Assembly (NCBI GenBank): GCA_021781415.1
Contig: JAJXWW010000085.1
Coordinates: 80,661-144,660 of the forward strand
Length of the DNA: 64,000 bases
Origin: Planctomycetota bacterium
Lineage (GTDB): Bacteria; Planctomycetota; Planctomycetia; Gemmatales; Gemmataceae
Reading direction: 5' to 3'
The notes beneath the pieces are model-generated. The model was given only the letters and a program-made list of their open reading frames with translations, had not been told where the DNA came from and searched no databases. Below, one piece after another: positions 63,363 to 64,000 of this stretch. Position 1 is the first letter of the stretch; each line of letters begins with the position of its first letter. Position numbers and translations under genes: made by a program.

Positions 63363-63899
63363 TCACGCTCCGTTGGACACGGCTTCGTCACCGACCAGTC
63401 CGAGCGCCTCAAGCGAAGGGGCATCGAGAATGGCCAAGAGCAACTCTTGCAGATGCTCTGCGGGCCACGTTTCCAACCGCTGTATCACCGCTGCGTTCAG
63501 CGGACCAAATCGCCTCTCCAACAGCAATCGAGCCGTCTCCCTCAGCGTCTCTTCGCGTCCCATGGCAACGCCTTTATCAAATGTCGTGAGTATCATCGGT
63601 TCCAACTCCTTGTACGGATCGCTGTGTAACATTCGCTCCAACTGCCGTTCTTCCTCGTCCCCCAACGGCGTGTACGCCTCCACGCATTCCTGCAATAACA
63701 GTCGGCGATATTCGTTCTCCGGACACTCCAACAGAATGCGACGCAACGCCTCCAACCGCAACCATACTTTACCCGCTGAGGGCGGACGCATCAACGCCGC
63801 CAACGCCACCCCCAACCAGTTGTCCCCCTTGACATATGCCTCCGCCTCCAACTTCGGCAAACCCACATACAAATGGGTGCATTCCCAATCCGTGGTCAT
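63363..63899 (-). CDS. Rpn/DUF4351-like protein C-terminal part (possibly partial)
   Basis: A frame of 178 residues from the ATG at 63899. The frame stays open to the right edge at 64000, so the true start may be outside. VGLPKLEAEAYVKGDNWLGVALAALM and the ending RRFGPLNAAVIQRLETWPAEHLQELLLAILDAPSLEALGL recall the C-terminal half of PD-(D/E)XK-type Rpn or DUF4351 proteins abundant in planctomycete genomes, which are transposase-related nucleases. The catalytic N-terminal half is not seen; the residues directly upstream of the ATG do not resemble it, so a truncated or frameshifted gene is also possible. Confidence 0.45.
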   Translation of the reverse strand: MTTDWECTHLYVGLPKLEAEAYVKGDNWLGVALAALMRPPSAGKVWLRLEALRRILLECPENEYRRLLLQECVEAYTPLGDEEERQLERMLHSDPYKELEPMILTTFDKGVAMGREETLRETARLLLERRFGPLNAAVIQRLETWPAEHLQELLLAILDAPSLEALGLVGDEAVSNGA

Positions 63900-64000
63900 G
63901 CAGCTGCGTGCCCAGCTGCATGGCTGGATTGAGGTTGTGGCTTTGGCGGAGTGATTGGCACACCTGCCTTCAACTCGCCGGGCATATCCGGGGATTGCCA

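Overview
This 64 kb window looks like chromosomal sequence of a planctomycete, most likely Gemmataceae or a close relative. Sequence cues: a secreted sulfatase, an SGNH hydrolase, a Tat-exported DUF1501 protein, a 3-keto-disaccharide hydrolase (DUF1080), a DUF1571-like lipoprotein, a Tat-exported sugar-phosphate isomerase-like protein, a fused SecD-SecF, and a TPR protein ending in two RNA polymerase alpha-CTD-like domains. LpxB implies a Gram-negative outer membrane. I saw no rRNA, tRNA, CRISPR array, prophage or complete insertion sequence. Genes are mostly short operons or single genes. Many gaps hold perfect inverted repeats.

Layout. 1-5.2 kb: end of a hydrolase-like protein, SGNH hydrolase, sulfatase, a small secreted protein and an RdgC-like protein. 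5.4-9.8 kb: acyl carrier protein convergent with an alpha-oxoamine synthase, a metallo-beta-lactamase-fold hydrolase, a membrane protein and an RraA-family protein. 9.8-20.8 kb, minus strand: lpxB, glmS, an SH3-like secreted protein, then alpha-CTD/TPR protein-tgt-yajC-secDF. 21-27.4 kb: THUMP RNA methyltransferase, zinc-ribbon membrane protein, a tandem palindrome array, leuC-leuD and two lipoproteins. 27.5-33.5 kb: a divergent locus with a cyanophycin-synthetase-like Mur ligase on one side and an ABC exporter, DUF1854, DUF1883 and a membrane protein on the other. 33.6-43 kb: secreted proteins, an ECF sigma factor with a membrane partner, DUF1501, an HExxH protein, a HEAT-repeat protein, a TIM-barrel isomerase-like protein, a zinc-ribbon membrane protein and a site-2 protease. 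43-50 kb: coaD, a possible toxin/immunity pair, DUF1805, a CxxCH sensor kinase, mutM and a cysteine dioxygenase-sulfite oxidase fusion. 50-64 kb: DUF4432, a POT transporter with a large insert, an M28 peptidase, M24 peptidase-accB-accC, nadD, DUF1080, lutB-like protein, a TGS GTPase and a partial Rpn-like gene at the right edge.

The strongest candidate for an undescribed system is 27.5-33.5 kb. The cyanophycin-synthetase-like enzyme keeps the N-terminal and Mur-ligase domains but has lost the ATP-grasp domain, and it faces an ABC exporter-DUF1854 pair of a type I recall as cyanophycin-associated. The second highlight is a single 556-residue protein joining cysteine dioxygenase to a sulfite-oxidase molybdenum domain. 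A third theme is several families of palindromic intergenic elements, including an eight-unit array.
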